Shown in pieces: positions 53,155-63,408 of a stretch of DNA of 64,000 nucleotides (position 1 is its first letter; every line of letters begins with the position of its first letter). Below the pieces are notes generated by a model. The model worked only from the letters and a program-made list of their open reading frames with translations. It ran no database searches and was not told where the DNA came from. A program made the translations under genes and the position numbers. This DNA is from Candidatus Limnocylindrales bacterium (lineage in GTDB: Bacteria > Desulfobacterota > Binatia > UBA1149 > CAITLU01): assembly GCA_035626395.1 (NCBI GenBank), contig DASPNR010000031.1, forward strand, positions 496,001-560,000, given 5' to 3'.

Positions 53155-55803
53155 CTACTCGTTGTCGGCGCTGGTGTCTTGCGTCCGCTTGGAGTCGCGC
53201 CCTGCCGCCGGGCGTTCGATGGCGCCCGTCGCCTCGCGATCGCTTGCGGCGGCGCTGCCAGTGTCACCTGCGGCGTTCCGGTCGCGGCCGCGCCCGCCAT
53301 GCCCGCCACCCGGCTTTGCGTCCTCACTGCCGTCGCCGCTGCCGTCGAGCGACGTCGTCGTGGGCGTCCCGCGGCCGGCAGCCGGCGCTCCGAGCAGCGA
53401 GCCGCCGGAGGCGTAATCGCCCCAGCGCCAGTCGCGCACCTCGGGCATGTCGTCGCCGTACCTGGTGATGTGGCCCTTGTGGTCGATGAGCTTGTCGCGG
53501 ATCGCCTGCTTGAGGTAGGCGGCGCGCGATCCTAGGTGCGGCAGCCTGTCGACGACGTCGCCGACGAGGTGGAAGCGGTCCATGTCGTTGAGCACGACCA
53601 TGTCGAAGGGGGTGGTCGTGGTGCCTTCCTCCTTGTAGCCGCGCACGTGCAGGTTGGAGTGATTGGTGCGCCGATACGTGAGGCGGTGGATCAGCCATGG
53701 GTAACCGTGGAAGGCGAAGATGATGGGCTTGTCGCGGGTGAACAGCAGGTCGAAGTCGGCATCGGAGAGGCCGTCGGGATGTTCGCGCGGCGGCTGCAGC
53801 TTCATGAGGTTGACGACGTTGATGACGCGCACCCGCAGTTCGGGACACAGCGAGCGCAGCAGATCGGCCGCCGCCAGCGTCTCCAGTGTCGGCACGTCGC
53901 CGGCGCACGCCAGCACCACGTCCGGCTCGCCGTCCTGGTCGGTGCTGGCCCACTCCCAGATGCCGATTCCGCTGCTGCAGTGCTTGATCGCCTGGTCCAT
54001 GCTCAGCCACTGTGGCGCAGGCTGCTTGCCCGCCACCACCACGTTGATGCGGTTGCGGCTGCGCAGGCAGCGCTCGGTCACGTACAGGAGCGTGTTGGCG
54101 TCGGCCGGCAGATAGACGCGCACGACGTCGCACTTCTTGTTGACGACGATATCGAGGAAGCCCGGGTCCTGGTGGGTGAAGCCGTTGTGGTCCTGCCGCC
54201 ACACGTGCGAGCTGAGCAGGTAGTTGAACGATGCCACCGGACGCCGCCATGCGATCTTGTTGCACGCCTCGAGCCACTTGGCGTGCTGGTTGAACATCGA
54301 ATCGACGATGTGGACGAAGGCCTCGTAGGAGGAGAAGAAGCCGTGGCGGCCCGTCAGCAGGTAGCCTTCGAGCCACCCCTGACACTGATGCTCGGAGAGC
54401 ATCTCGAGCACGCGCCCGTCCGGCGACAGGCCGGTATCGCCTTCGACCGTCTGTGCTACCCATGCACGCGAGGTCACGTCCAGCACGTCGTTCCAGCGGT
54501 TCGAGTTGTTCTCGTCGGGGCTGAAGAGACGGAAGTTGGACGTGTCCAGGTTGTCGCGCATGACGTCGCGCAGGTACTTGCCCATCACGCGCGTGGCCTC
54601 GGCATCGACGGCGCCGGGCGCCGGCACCTCGACGCCGTAGCAGCGGAAGTCGGGCAGCTCGAGATCGCGCAGCAGCGCGCCGCCATTGGCGTGCAGGTTG
54701 GCGCTCATCCGCCGCGTGCCCTTCGGCGACAGCTCGGCCAGCTCCGGCACCAGCGCGCCGCGCTCATCGAACAGCTCTTGCGGCCGGTAGCTGCGCAGCC
54801 ATTCCTCGAGCACGCGGATGTGCCCCTCGTCGGCCATCTCGCTCATCGGCACCTGGTGCGAGCGCCACGAGCCTTCGGTCTGCTTGCCGTCGACCTGCCG
54901 CGGCCCGGTCCAGCCCTTGGGCGAGCGCAGCACGATCATCGGCCAGGTAGGCCTGCCGCGCAGGCTGCCGCTGCGCGCGTCGTGCTGGATGCGCCGGATC
55001 TCGGCAACGACCTCGTCCATGGCAGCAGCCATTTTCTGGTGCATCGCCTGCGGCTCGTCCCCTTCGACGAACCACGGCCGGTAGCCGTAGCCGCGCATCA
55101 GCGCCTCCAGCTCCGCGTGCGGAATGCGTGCGAGAACCGTCGGATTGGCGATCTTGTAGCCGTTCAGATGCAGGATGGGCAGAACGGCGCCGTCGCGCGC
55201 GGGGTTGAGGAACTTGTTCGAGTGCCAGCTCGTCGCCAGCGGGCCCGTCTCGGCCTCGCCGTCGCCGATCACGCACGCCACCAGCAGATCCGGATTGTCG
55301 AAGGCCGCCCCGTAGGCGTGCGACAGCGCATAGCCCAACTCGCCGCCTTCGTGGATGGAGCCGGGCGTCTCCGGCGCCACGTGACTGGGGATGCCGCCGG
55401 GGAACGAAAACTGCGTGAACAGCTTTTTCAGTCCCGCCTCGTCCCGCGTGATGTTCGGATACACCTCGGTGTAGGTTCCTTCGAGGTACGCGCATGCGAC
55501 CATCGCGGGGCCACCATGGCCGGGACCACAGACGTACAGGACGTCGAGGTCGTTCTTCCTTATGACCCGGTTGAGATGGACGTAGAGGAAGCTCAAACCG
55601 GGCGTCGTTCCCCAGTGGCCGAGCAGACGGGGCTTGATGTGTTCGGCCCGCAGCGGCTCGCGCAGGAGAGGATTGTCGAAGAGATAGATCTGACCGACCG
55701 AGAGATAGTTGGCGGCGCGCCACCAGGCGTGGATCAGGCGCAGCTCGTCCTGCGAGAGAGCCGTATCAGAAGTGACGTCCGGTGCTCGACTCGGTTGCGA
55801 CAT
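53155..55803 (-). CDS. xfp: Phosphoketolase with disordered C-terminal tail
   Basis: An 882-residue thiamine diphosphate enzyme. The N-terminal half carries [27 protein letters not shown], and the ThDP motif [19 protein letters not shown]; the C-terminal half has the FIFAFHGYP-like segment [20 protein letters not shown]. It cleaves xylulose 5-phosphate or fructose 6-phosphate to acetyl phosphate. The family core ends near [11 protein letters not shown]; about 75-80 Gly/Asp/Arg/Ala-rich residues follow ([10 protein letters not shown] among them), beyond the usual length of about 800. First gene of the xfp-ackA pair. Confidence 0.95.
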   Translation of the reverse strand: MSQPSRAPDVTSDTALSQDELRLIHAWWRAANYLSVGQIYLFDNPLLREPLRAEHIKPRLLGHWGTTPGLSFLYVHLNRVIRKNDLDVLYVCGPGHGGPAMVACAYLEGTYTEVYPNITRDEAGLKKLFTQFSFPGGIPSHVAPETPGSIHEGGELGYALSHAYGAAFDNPDLLVACVIGDGEAETGPLATSWHSNKFLNPARDGAVLPILHLNGYKIANPTVLARIPHAELEALMRGYGYRPWFVEGDEPQAMHQKMAAAMDEVVAEIRRIQHDARSGSLRGRPTWPMIVLRSPKGWTGPRQVDGKQTEGSWRSHQVPMSEMADEGHIRVLEEWLRSYRPQELFDERGALVPELAELSPKGTRRMSANLHANGGALLRDLELPDFRCYGVEVPAPGAVDAEATRVMGKYLRDVMRDNLDTSNFRLFSPDENNSNRWNDVLDVTSRAWVAQTVEGDTGLSPDGRVLEMLSEHQCQGWLEGYLLTGRHGFFSSYEAFVHIVDSMFNQHAKWLEACNKIAWRRPVASFNYLLSSHVWRQDHNGFTHQDPGFLDIVVNKKCDVVRVYLPADANTLLYVTERCLRSRNRINVVVAGKQPAPQWLSMDQAIKHCSSGIGIWEWASTDQDGEPDVVLACAGDVPTLETLAAADLLRSLCPELRVRVINVVNLMKLQPPREHPDGLSDADFDLLFTRDKPIIFAFHGYPWLIHRLTYRRTNHSNLHVRGYKEEGTTTTPFDMVVLNDMDRFHLVGDVVDRLPHLGSRAAYLKQAIRDKLIDHKGHITRYGDDMPEVRDWRWGDYASGGSLLGAPAAGRGTPTTTSLDGSGDGSEDAKPGGGHGGRGRDRNAAGDTGSAAASDREATGAIERPAAGRDSKRTQDTSADNE

Positions 55804-55965
55804 GAGAGCCTCTCGGCGCGCGGCGAAATCTCTCTACTGCGTAGCACGACGCGACGGCGCCGGTAACCCGCCTCGATGCCGATGTCTCGTCACAACCTGC
55901 GCCGGCGGCACGCGACTGCACGCAAGGGTGTTCATTCTCATCTGCGCTCTCGATAAGAACTGCTC

Positions 55966-56340
55966 GTGCTCCTCGCCCTTTACGTCGCGGCCGGTGGCGC
56001 CCTCGGCGCCGTTGCACGCTACCTCGTGACGACGGCGATGGCGCATCTCTGGTCACACCCGCTCCCGATCGGGACCATGGCGGTCAATGTCTCGGGCTGC
56101 CTCGTCATCGGGGCACTGGTCGGCGCAGCGGACAGCCGTGCATTGCTGACGGCGGAGTCGCGCGCGTTTCTCATCATCGGGGTCCTTGGCGGCTTCACCA
56201 CGTTCTCGGCGTTCGGGCTAGAAGCCTTCGAGCTGCTGCGGCGCGGGCAGGTGCTGCTGGCGCTCGTGCACGTCGCCGGACAGTGCGTGCTGGGAATCGG
56301 CGCGGTAGCCGCAGGGTTCCATCTGCTGCGCGGACGCTGA
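55966..56340 (+). CDS. crcB: Fluoride channel Fluc/CrcB
   Basis: The 124-residue protein has four hydrophobic helices and the family signatures GGALGAVARYL, GTMAVNVSGCLVIG (with the conserved Asn) and GFTTFSAFGLE, which contains the fluoride-lining Phe residues. It exports fluoride as a dual-topology dimer. It is divergent from xfp; I see no fluoride riboswitch in the 162 bases between. Confidence 0.95.
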   Translation: MLLALYVAAGGALGAVARYLVTTAMAHLWSHPLPIGTMAVNVSGCLVIGALVGAADSRALLTAESRAFLIIGVLGGFTTFSAFGLEAFELLRRGQVLLALVHVAGQCVLGIGAVAAGFHLLRGR

Positions 56341-56408
56341 ACGGCGGCCATCCCGGCTCCTGATCCAACGCGGTTTCGAGCGCGGACCGCGCCGTCCAGC
56401 CGTCGTCG

Positions 56409-56555
56409 CTAGGGCGCGATACGACCCGTGCCTGCGGCAGCGATGCATGCACCCACGCCGGCAAAAACTGCGACGCCGGTCCATGCAACGGGGCGCATCG
56501 GCGGGCCGGGCACGATCACCGTTGCAGGCAGCGGTGTGGCGTCATCACTGCTCAC
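56409..56555 (-). CDS. Possible 48-residue membrane protein coupled to cofC
   Basis: A GTG overlaps the cofC stop (GTGA), the usual geometry of coupled genes. The frame encodes 48 residues: a polar Pro-rich N-terminus, then one hydrophobic helix (PVAWTGVAVFAGVGACIAAAG). No ribosome binding site of its own is seen. It may be real or chance. Confidence 0.35.
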   Translation of the reverse strand: MSSDDATPLPATVIVPGPPMRPVAWTGVAVFAGVGACIAAAGTGRIAP

Positions 56556-57202
56556 GCAGCCGTGATCGCGTCGAGCCGTCGCCATTCTTCCACGAGCGCG
56601 CAGGTGCGGCCGCCCTGCGCCGGCAGCGACAGCAGGTCGGCGGGCGTGTCGACGTCGATGGCGAAACCGTCGAGGCAGAGAATGAGCATTTCCACCTGCG
56701 CCTGCCGGCACGCTCGCCGATACGCGGCCAGGCTCTCGCCCTCGAAGCAGAAGCCGATGACGGTTGGCGGGCTGGTCAGAAGCGCATTAGTGCCGGTGGC
56801 GGTGGAGGAGGGGGCAGCAACGACGGGATAGCGGGCGGGGTCGGTGGCGAACATGCCGTCGATCTCGAGAGGATCGATCAGCGGAACGTCGCCGGGAATC
56901 GTCAGGAGGCGGCGCACTCCTTGCGCTTCGAGATGCCGCGCGGCCATTGCCACGGCGCCGTTGAGGCCGCGCGCCGCTCCCTCTTCGAGCGCCTCGGCGC
57001 CGCAGCGGCGCGCGTGGTCGAGAAGAACGCCGTCGCCGCTGACGACCACGATTCGATCGAGGCTCTCCGCAGCGGCCAGCGCGGCCAGCATGTCCTCGAG
57101 CATGGCCAGCGCGAGCGCCTCGCGGCGTGCGGCATCCAGACAGGAGGCCAGGCGCTGCTTGCCGCCGGCGATCGAGCGTACGGGAACCAGCGCGGCGTTC
57201 AC
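56552..57202 (-). CDS. cofC: 2-phospho-L-lactate guanylyltransferase-like protein CofC
   Basis: The 216-residue nucleotidyltransferase starts MNAALVPVRSIAGGKQRLA, with the CofC-specific VPVK/R...KxRL pattern. It also has LLTIPGDVPLIDPLEI, TGTNALLTSPP and a final FAIDVDTPADL. The enzyme activates 2-phospholactate, phosphoenolpyruvate or 3-phosphoglycerate with GTP at the start of coenzyme F420 side-chain building. No other F420 gene is in the window. Divergent from rsmD. Confidence 0.88.
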   Translation of the reverse strand: MNAALVPVRSIAGGKQRLASCLDAARREALALAMLEDMLAALAAAESLDRIVVVSGDGVLLDHARRCGAEALEEGAARGLNGAVAMAARHLEAQGVRRLLTIPGDVPLIDPLEIDGMFATDPARYPVVAAPSSTATGTNALLTSPPTVIGFCFEGESLAAYRRACRQAQVEMLILCLDGFAIDVDTPADLLSLPAQGGRTCALVEEWRRLDAITAA

Positions 57203-57308
57203 GGCGAGGACCGTAAAGCAGTCGAAATGTCCAGTAAAGATGCGCGACTCCCCGGTTTGCCCGCCTCCATCCCTCGGCTATAACGCCGCGGGTTTCGGCA
57301 ACGAGGCG

Positions 57309-57908
57309 ATGAGAGTCATCGGCGGCACGCTCGGCGGACGGCGCCTCGTGGCCGCGCAAGGTCGCGACACGCGACCGACCACCGATCGCGTGCGCGAAGC
57401 GCTCTTCAGCCGCCTGGAAAGCCGCTACGGTCTGTCGGGCGCCAGGGTGCTGGACGTCTTCGCCGGCACGGGCGCTCTTGCCATCGAGGCGCTCAGTCGC
57501 GGCGCCGCCAGCGCCGTGTGCATCGAGAACGATCGCAACGCGCTCGCCGCCCTGCGACGCAATCTCGACGCGCTCGGCCTTCGCGACCGCGTCAAGGTCG
57601 TCGCCGCGGATTTCCGCGACGCGCTGGCGGCCGAGGCTCGCGGCGGCGCCAGTTTCGAGGGCGTGCTCCTGGATCCGCCGTATGCTCAGGGGATGGCGGC
57701 GGCGGGGTTGGCGCTGCTCGACTCGCTGGGGCTGGTTGCGCCCACGGGCTGGGTGGTGGCGGAGGTGGGAAGGCGAGAGAATGCGCCCGAGCGCGTCGGC
57801 TCGCTGACCAGGCAGCGCGAGGACGTCTACGGAGACACCAAGCTGGCGCTGTACGAGCGGCCGGGCCAGGACGGAGCAGATTCGACAGGGGACACGAAGC
57901 TCTCATGA
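57309..57908 (+). CDS. rsmD: 16S rRNA (guanine966-N2)-methyltransferase RsmD
   Basis: 199 residues from the ATG at 57309. MRVIGGTLGGRRL at the N-terminus, PTTDRVREALFSRL, the SAM site VLDVFAGTGALAIEALSRGA and the catalytic LLDPPY are all present. It methylates G966 of 16S rRNA. It overlaps coaD by 4 bases (ATGA), the classical rsmD-coaD arrangement. Confidence 0.95.
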   Translation: MRVIGGTLGGRRLVAAQGRDTRPTTDRVREALFSRLESRYGLSGARVLDVFAGTGALAIEALSRGAASAVCIENDRNALAALRRNLDALGLRDRVKVVAADFRDALAAEARGGASFEGVLLDPPYAQGMAAAGLALLDSLGLVAPTGWVVAEVGRRENAPERVGSLTRQREDVYGDTKLALYERPGQDGADSTGDTKLS

Positions 57909-58402
57909 TGAACTCCAGGTTTGCCGTCTACCCGGGCTCCTTCGATCCGATGACCAACGGCCATCTCGACATCGTGCGGCGTGGGCTGACGGTGTTCGAT
58001 GAGGTTCGCGTGGCCGTCGCCTACAACCAGGAAAAGCCCTCGGGCCTGTTCACGCCGACCGAGCGCGTCGAGATCATCGACGAGACGTGCACCGAGTTCG
58101 CCGGCCGCGTCTCGGTGGACGCCTTCCACGGCCTGCTCATCGATTACTGCCGCCGCATCGGCGCCGGCACCATCATCCGCGGCCTGCGTGCCGTGGCGGA
58201 TTTCGAATACGAGTTCCAGATGACGATGATGAACCGCCATCTGGCGCCCGACATCGAGACCGTTTTCCTCATGGCCGACGAGGCGCACTTCTACACCAGC
58301 TCGCGGCTGGTCAAGGAAGTCGCCACCCTCGGCGGCAACGTTCACGGACTGGTACCCGACGCGGTCGAGGCGCGCCTGCTCGCCAAGCTCGGAAGAGAAT
58401 AG
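57905..58402 (+). CDS. coaD: Phosphopantetheine adenylyltransferase
   Basis: 165 residues from the first of two adjacent ATGs. The nucleotidyltransferase motif YPGSFDPMTNGHLDIV (TxGH) is at the start, with VEIIDE, IIRGLRAVADFEYEFQM and the final SSRLVKEVATLGG. It makes dephospho-CoA from phosphopantetheine and ATP, the penultimate step of CoA synthesis. Coupled to rsmD; the aminotransferase follows after 4 bases. Confidence 0.97.
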   Translation: MMNSRFAVYPGSFDPMTNGHLDIVRRGLTVFDEVRVAVAYNQEKPSGLFTPTERVEIIDETCTEFAGRVSVDAFHGLLIDYCRRIGAGTIIRGLRAVADFEYEFQMTMMNRHLAPDIETVFLMADEAHFYTSSRLVKEVATLGGNVHGLVPDAVEARLLAKLGRE

Positions 58403-58406
58403 AGAG

Positions 58407-59588
58407 ATGCCGAACCTTTCCTCACGTCTGTCCCGCGTAAAGCCGTCTTCCACCCTGGCCATGACCTCCAAGGTCCTGGAGCTGCAGCAGAAGGGCGTCA
58501 AGGTCGTCGGCTTCGCCGCCGGCGAGCCCGATTTCCCGACCTGGGAGCACGTGTGCGAGGAAGCGCACGAGTCGATCCGACGCGGCGAATTCCGCTACAC
58601 CGCCGTCGGCGGCACGCCTGCGCTCAAGCAGGCGATTCGCACGAAGCTCGAGCGCGACAACGGCCTGAAGTACTCCGATGCCGAAGTCATCGCCTCCTGC
58701 GGCGGCAAGCACTCGCTCTACAACGCGATGCAGTCGGTGCTCGACGAAGGCGACGAGGTCCTGATTCCGGGGCCGTACTGGGTGAGCTATCCGGACATGG
58801 CCGCGCTCTCGGGCGGCGTGCCGAAGTTCGCGATGGCCAGCGAGGCCAACGGCTTCCTGCTGACTGCCGAGGAGCTGGAGGCGGCGCTGACGCCGTCGAT
58901 CAAGCTGGTGATCCTGAACAGCCCCTCCAATCCCACCGGCGCCACCTACTCCGAGAAGCAGATGGCCGACCTCGGGCGCGTGCTCGCAAAGCACTCGTGC
59001 TGGGTCATCGTCGACGACGTTTACGAGAACATCCGCTACGACGGCACCAGGCCGCGCCATCTGGTGGCGATGGAGCCGTCGCTACGCGAGCGCGCCATCA
59101 TCTGCAACTCGGTCTCCAAGACGTACGCGATGACCGGCTGGCGCATCGGCTACACGGCGGCGCCTGCGGCGGTAGTCAAGGCGATGACCACGCTGCAGAG
59201 CCAGTCGACGTCCAATCCCTCATCCATCGCGCAGGCGGCGGCGGCTGCGGCGCTATCGGGCTCGCAAAGCATGGTCGAGCCGATGGTGGTCGAGTTCAAG
59301 AAGCGGCGCGACTACATCTGCCAGCGCATCAACTCCATCCCGGGCCTGTCGGTGCAGGTGCCCGGCGGCGCGTTTTACGTCTTCGTCAACGGCGCCGGCG
59401 TCTTCGAAAAGGCCGGCGTGGGCGATGGCGACGGCCTCGCCCTGAAGCTGCTCGAGGGCGCGCACGTAGGCGTGGTCGGCGGCAACGACTTCGGATCCAG
59501 CGACCATTTCCGCATCTCGTATGCGACGTCGATGGAGCTGATCCGCCAGGGCATGGACAACATCGAGCGTTACCTGAGCTCGCTGTAG
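58407..59588 (+). CDS. Class I aspartate aminotransferase-like enzyme
   Basis: The 393-residue PLP enzyme matches bacterial aspartate/prephenate aminotransferases. Motifs: VVGFAAGEPDFPT, YTAVGGTPALKQAI, NSPSNPTGATY, VDDVYE and the PLP lysine in NSVSKTYAMTGWRIGY; the final substrate Arg lies in HFRISYATS. It transfers amino groups between aspartate and 2-oxo acids. Start just after coaD, probably one operon. Confidence 0.94.
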   Translation: MPNLSSRLSRVKPSSTLAMTSKVLELQQKGVKVVGFAAGEPDFPTWEHVCEEAHESIRRGEFRYTAVGGTPALKQAIRTKLERDNGLKYSDAEVIASCGGKHSLYNAMQSVLDEGDEVLIPGPYWVSYPDMAALSGGVPKFAMASEANGFLLTAEELEAALTPSIKLVILNSPSNPTGATYSEKQMADLGRVLAKHSCWVIVDDVYENIRYDGTRPRHLVAMEPSLRERAIICNSVSKTYAMTGWRIGYTAAPAAVVKAMTTLQSQSTSNPSSIAQAAAAAALSGSQSMVEPMVVEFKKRRDYICQRINSIPGLSVQVPGGAFYVFVNGAGVFEKAGVGDGDGLALKLLEGAHVGVVGGNDFGSSDHFRISYATSMELIRQGMDNIERYLSSL

Positions 59589-59606
59589 GCGACGCTCTCT
59601 TCCGCC

Positions 59607-60665
59607 ATGCCGGAGCCGCCGCGCATTGCCGCCATCGACGTGCTGCGCGGCGTGGCCATCCTGGGCGTGGCCGGGCTGCACGTGAGCTGGCGTTGGATTC
59701 AGGAGTTGCCGCTCCTGGATGTGCGCACGCGCCCCCTGATCGTGCTCAACCTCTTCTTCACGTTCGGGGCTCCGCTGTTCCTGGCGCTGTCGGCAGCAGC
59801 CTTGTCGCTGCGATACCGCGAGCGCTTCGCCTCGTTGGCCGATTTCATCGGTTTTCTGCGCCGCCGTGCCGTGCAGCTCCTGCCGGCGTACGTGCTCTGG
59901 AGCATCACGAGCGCTGCCTCGCACGACGTGACGCTGGTTCTCGATCCTTTGCGCGTGGCCTCGCTGCTGCGCTACGGCACCGGCGATGCGCAGCTCTACT
60001 TCGTGCCGCTGCTGTTCCAGCTCTACCTGGTCTGGCCGCTGCTGCAGCCGATGGTCGCAGCCGTTTCGCGCATTCGACATGCAATCCTGCTTCTGGCCGG
60101 CGGCGCCGCGATCTCGTGGGCGGCGGCATACCAGTACATCGGAACGCCCTTGCTGCTGGTGCTGTTCCTCGTTTACGTCTGCACGGGCGTTGCGGCCGCG
60201 CCGCTGCTCGCAGGCGGAAAAATGCGGTCGGCGGCGCCGGCGGGCGCAGCAGCCGTCGCGACCGTTCTGTCGTTCGCCGTCTTCGTCGATGACTTCTTCG
60301 ACACGCTGATCGCATACCCGACGAAGGACGCGGCGATTCTCGCCAGCATGATCTTTCAGACGGTGCCGATGATCTACATCGTCGCATTCACCCTGCTCGG
60401 TGCGCTGGCGGCGCCGGCGCTGGCGTCGTCATGGGCGGGGCGTGCACTGGCGGCACTCGGTCGCGCCTCGTACGGCATCTTCCTGAGCCACCTTCTGGTC
60501 GCGCGCTTCCTGGTCTTTCCGCTGCTTCTGGGAGACGCGGACGCGGGGACGCCGGTGGTGCCGATGATCGTGGCATGGCTGGCCACCGTCGTCCTCAGTC
60601 ATGCCTTCACGCTGGCGCTGGCGTCGGGACGGTGGACGTCGTGGATCGTAGGGGCACGCGCGTAA
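59607..60665 (+). CDS. Acyltransferase 3 family membrane protein
   Basis: The 352-residue protein has about ten hydrophobic helices and the acyltransferase 3 features: IAAIDVLRGVAILGVAGLHVSW with the conserved His, RRRAVQLLPAYVLW and ASYGIFLSHLL. It would transfer acetyl or other acyl groups to a surface glycan or lipid. It lies 18 bases after the aminotransferase gene. Confidence 0.88.
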   Translation: MPEPPRIAAIDVLRGVAILGVAGLHVSWRWIQELPLLDVRTRPLIVLNLFFTFGAPLFLALSAAALSLRYRERFASLADFIGFLRRRAVQLLPAYVLWSITSAASHDVTLVLDPLRVASLLRYGTGDAQLYFVPLLFQLYLVWPLLQPMVAAVSRIRHAILLLAGGAAISWAAAYQYIGTPLLLVLFLVYVCTGVAAAPLLAGGKMRSAAPAGAAAVATVLSFAVFVDDFFDTLIAYPTKDAAILASMIFQTVPMIYIVAFTLLGALAAPALASSWAGRALAALGRASYGIFLSHLLVARFLVFPLLLGDADAGTPVVPMIVAWLATVVLSHAFTLALASGRWTSWIVGARA

Positions 60666-60745
60666 GACGGCGGCACCGAGTCTGGCGGTGGGCGGCGGCG
60701 GCGCCGACCGGTGCGACGATGGCGCCGACGGGGTACGCGGGCCGT

Positions 60746-61192
60746 TCAGCGAACGAGCTGTCGCGACGGATCGGGCCGGCGCCCGCTGCGCCGCAGCTCG
60801 AAGTAGTCCGCGAGCACCTGCGCATGGTCGAAGGCCAGGGGCGAGGGCAGCGAGCCTTCGTCCACGACGATGGCCGAGGCAGCATCGTCGCCGCCCACCG
60901 GCTCTCCCTGGGCACGGGCGATGAAGACCGCCGTCACCGTGTGGTGGCGCGGATCGCGAGCAGGATCCGAGTACACGTACAGCAGGTCGACGAGGGTTAC
61001 CTCCAGGCCCGTCTCTTCGCGCGCCTCGCGCACGGCGGCCTTCTCGAGCGACTCCCCGTAGTCGACGAAGCCGCCGGGGATGGCCCAGCCCTTGGGCTGC
61101 CCACCGCGCTCGATGAGCACGATGCCGCCTCCTTCCAGCTCGATGATGGCGTCGGCGGCAAGAAAGGGTCCCTCGTTGTTTCGTACGCTCAT
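60746..61192 (-). CDS. Nudix hydrolase (ADP-ribose pyrophosphatase-like)
   Basis: 148 residues with a full Nudix box, [24 protein letters not shown]. The preceding [18 protein letters not shown] is typical of ADP-ribose or related nucleotide-sugar hydrolases. It converges on the acyltransferase gene and diverges from the dehydrogenase pair. Confidence 0.9.
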   Translation of the reverse strand: MSVRNNEGPFLAADAIIELEGGGIVLIERGGQPKGWAIPGGFVDYGESLEKAAVREAREETGLEVTLVDLLYVYSDPARDPRHHTVTAVFIARAQGEPVGGDDAASAIVVDEGSLPSPLAFDHAQVLADYFELRRSGRRPDPSRQLVR

Positions 61193-61263
61193 GACCGGCT
61201 GTTTCGTCCTCTTGCGTTCTCGGCGCGTGTCTTCGAGCAGGTATTGTGGCAGAGGACCCCGCG

Positions 61264-62325
61264 ATGAAACAGATCGTCCTGCAGGCGCCCGGGCATCTGG
61301 AGATCGTGGAGGCTGCCGATCCCAGGCCCGGTCCGCGCGATGTGGTGCTCCGCGTGCACGCCGCGCTCACGTGCGGAACCGACCTCAAGGCCTATCGTCG
61401 CGGCCATCCCAAGATGCCGCCGCCGACGCCGTTCGGCCACGAGTATGCGGGCGTGGTCGTGGATGCGGGAAGGGAAGTGCAGGGCTTCCGCGTTGGCGAC
61501 GCGGTAATGGCCGTCAACAGCGGGCCCTGCGGCCGCTGCTTCTTCTGCCAGCGCGACCAGGAGAACCTGTGCGAGTCGCTGATGGACGAGATGGTGCTCG
61601 GCGCCTATGCCGAATACCTGCTCGTGCCCGAGCGCGTGCTGCGCCGAAACGCGTTCGCCAAGCCCGAGCAGCTGACGTTCGAGCAGGCGGCGCTGCTCGA
61701 GCCGCTCTCGTCGGTCTGCTTCGGCCTGACCTTCGTCCCGCAGAACAAGATCCGCGACGAAGCCACCGTCGTCATTCTCGGCGCCGGCCCCATCGCGATG
61801 TTGTGGCTGCGCGTGCTTCAGTCGCATGGCGCCGCTCGCGTCGTCGTTGCCGGCCGCCGCAGCGCAAGGCTGGCGACCGCCGCTGCGATGGGAGCGCTCG
61901 CCACGATCGGCGAAGGCGAGGATCTTGCCGGTCGGGTGCAGGAGCTGACGAGCGGGCGCGGCGCGGACGCGGTGATCGAGTGCACGGGCATGCCGCAGAT
62001 GTGGGAGCTGGCGCCGACGCTGGCACGCCGCGGTGGCACCGCCGTCCTGTTCGGCGGCTGCGCGCGCGGCACCATCGCCACTTTCGACACCTACCGACTG
62101 CACTACGACGGCGTGCACATCGCCAGCCCCTTTCACTTCCGCCCGCGCGACGTCGCCGAAGCACGCCGCCTCCTGTGCTCGCCGTCGCTGGACTGGTCGC
62201 CGCTGATCAGCGGCCGCGCGGCGCTGGCGGACGTGCCCGAGCTGTTCACGCATCTCGGCGATGGCGGGGAGATGAAGATCGCGATCGCTCCGCACGGGGC
62301 CGCATCGGCGCAGGCCACGCGATGA
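61264..62325 (+). CDS. Zinc-dependent medium-chain dehydrogenase (first of a pair)
   Basis: I start at the ATG at 61264 (353 residues), with GAGGA upstream. Zinc ligands are in [15 protein letters not shown] and the structural lobe [15 protein letters not shown]; the coenzyme turn is LGAGPIAML. Similar to sorbitol or threonine dehydrogenases. It overlaps the next dehydrogenase by 4 bases. Confidence 0.9.
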   Translation: MKQIVLQAPGHLEIVEAADPRPGPRDVVLRVHAALTCGTDLKAYRRGHPKMPPPTPFGHEYAGVVVDAGREVQGFRVGDAVMAVNSGPCGRCFFCQRDQENLCESLMDEMVLGAYAEYLLVPERVLRRNAFAKPEQLTFEQAALLEPLSSVCFGLTFVPQNKIRDEATVVILGAGPIAMLWLRVLQSHGAARVVVAGRRSARLATAAAMGALATIGEGEDLAGRVQELTSGRGADAVIECTGMPQMWELAPTLARRGGTAVLFGGCARGTIATFDTYRLHYDGVHIASPFHFRPRDVAEARRLLCSPSLDWSPLISGRAALADVPELFTHLGDGGEMKIAIAPHGAASAQATR

Positions 62326-63341
62326 AAGTCGCCCGTCTCTACAGCGCCACCGACATCCGCATCGAAGAGATGCCGACACCCGAGCCGGGGCCCGGACAGG
62401 CGCTGGTGCGAACGCGCGCGTGCGGCATCTGCACCGGCGACATCATGGGTTGGTATCTGGCGCGCAAGGCGCCGCTCGTCTTCGGACACGAGCCCGCCGG
62501 CGACATCGTCGCGCTCGGCAGCGGCGTGGAAGGGTATCGCGAGGGCGATCGCGTCTTCGTGCACCATCACGCGCCGTGCGGAACCTGCCGTCACTGCCGG
62601 CGCGGGCATTACGTGCACTGCAGGACCTGGCGAAGGACCAATCTGTATCCGGGCGGCATGGCCGAATACTTCCTGGTCGGCCCGGAAAACCTGGCTGCCG
62701 ATACGCTGCGCCTGCCCGACACCATGAGCTACGCCGCCGGCAGCCTGGTCGAGCCCGCTGCCTGCGCCGTCAAATCGCTCAGACGAGCGGACCTGCGACC
62801 GGGCGATACGGTGCTGATCGTCGGTCTCGGGATCATGGGGCAGCTCCACGTCCTGCTGGCCAGGCAGCTCGGCGTGCGGGTGGTCGCCGCCGACCTCGTC
62901 GATTTCCGGCTGCAGAAGGCGCTGGCGCTTGGCGCCGATGCGGTCATCGACGTCCGGCAGACGACGCTGGCTCAGGGGATGATGGACGTCGGCGGCGGGG
63001 AGAAGGCCGATGCCGTGATCGTCGGCCCCGGTTCGATCGAAGCCATCGAGGCCGGAATCGCTGCGGCCGGCCCGGGCGCGCGCGTCGTGCTGTTCACGAG
63101 CTCCAAGCCGGGAGACGTGCTGCCGCTCAAGCCCTCGGAGCTCTACTTCGACGAGATCTCGCTGGTGCCGAGCTACTCGTGCGGACCCGACGATACGCGG
63201 CGCGCCTTCGAGGCCCTTGCCGAGGGCGTTCTGCGCGAGGAGGATCTCATCACGCACCGTTTCGGCCTGGAGCGCATCAATGAAGCCTTCGCCGCCGCCG
63301 CCAGGGTCGACGAAGCGCTGAAGACGATCGTGGAGTTCTGA
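62322..63341 (+). CDS. Zinc-dependent medium-chain dehydrogenase (second of a pair)
   Basis: 339 residues from an ATG overlapping the preceding stop (ATGA). Ligand motifs CGICTGDIMGWY, GHEPAG and CGTCRHCRRGHYVHC are intact; the coenzyme site reads VGLGIMGQ. The two paralogues differ widely in sequence, so the pair is an old duplication or assembly, possibly acting on successive substrates or as a hetero-oligomer. Confidence 0.9.
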   Translation: MKVARLYSATDIRIEEMPTPEPGPGQALVRTRACGICTGDIMGWYLARKAPLVFGHEPAGDIVALGSGVEGYREGDRVFVHHHAPCGTCRHCRRGHYVHCRTWRRTNLYPGGMAEYFLVGPENLAADTLRLPDTMSYAAGSLVEPAACAVKSLRRADLRPGDTVLIVGLGIMGQLHVLLARQLGVRVVAADLVDFRLQKALALGADAVIDVRQTTLAQGMMDVGGGEKADAVIVGPGSIEAIEAGIAAAGPGARVVLFTSSKPGDVLPLKPSELYFDEISLVPSYSCGPDDTRRAFEALAEGVLREEDLITHRFGLERINEAFAAAARVDEALKTIVEF

Positions 63342-63355
63342 AAGGAGGCGGACGG

Positions 63356-63385
63356 CGCGCGGTCATCCGGCCGGATGACCGCGCG
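63356..63385. terminator. Perfect 30-base palindrome between convergent genes
   Basis: CGCGCGGTCATCCGG is followed directly by its exact reverse complement. It sits between the dehydrogenase stop (63341) and the convergent lipoprotein stop (63409), fitting a bidirectional terminator, although neither side has a T-run. A protein-binding site is the alternative. Confidence 0.55.
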
Positions 63386-63408
63386 TGTCCTCGAACGCTG
63401 GCGCAGTC

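Noticed and set aside
55804-55965. Fluoride riboswitch upstream of the fluoride channel gene.
   Set aside because: The conserved riboswitch core elements are not recognisable in the spacer.
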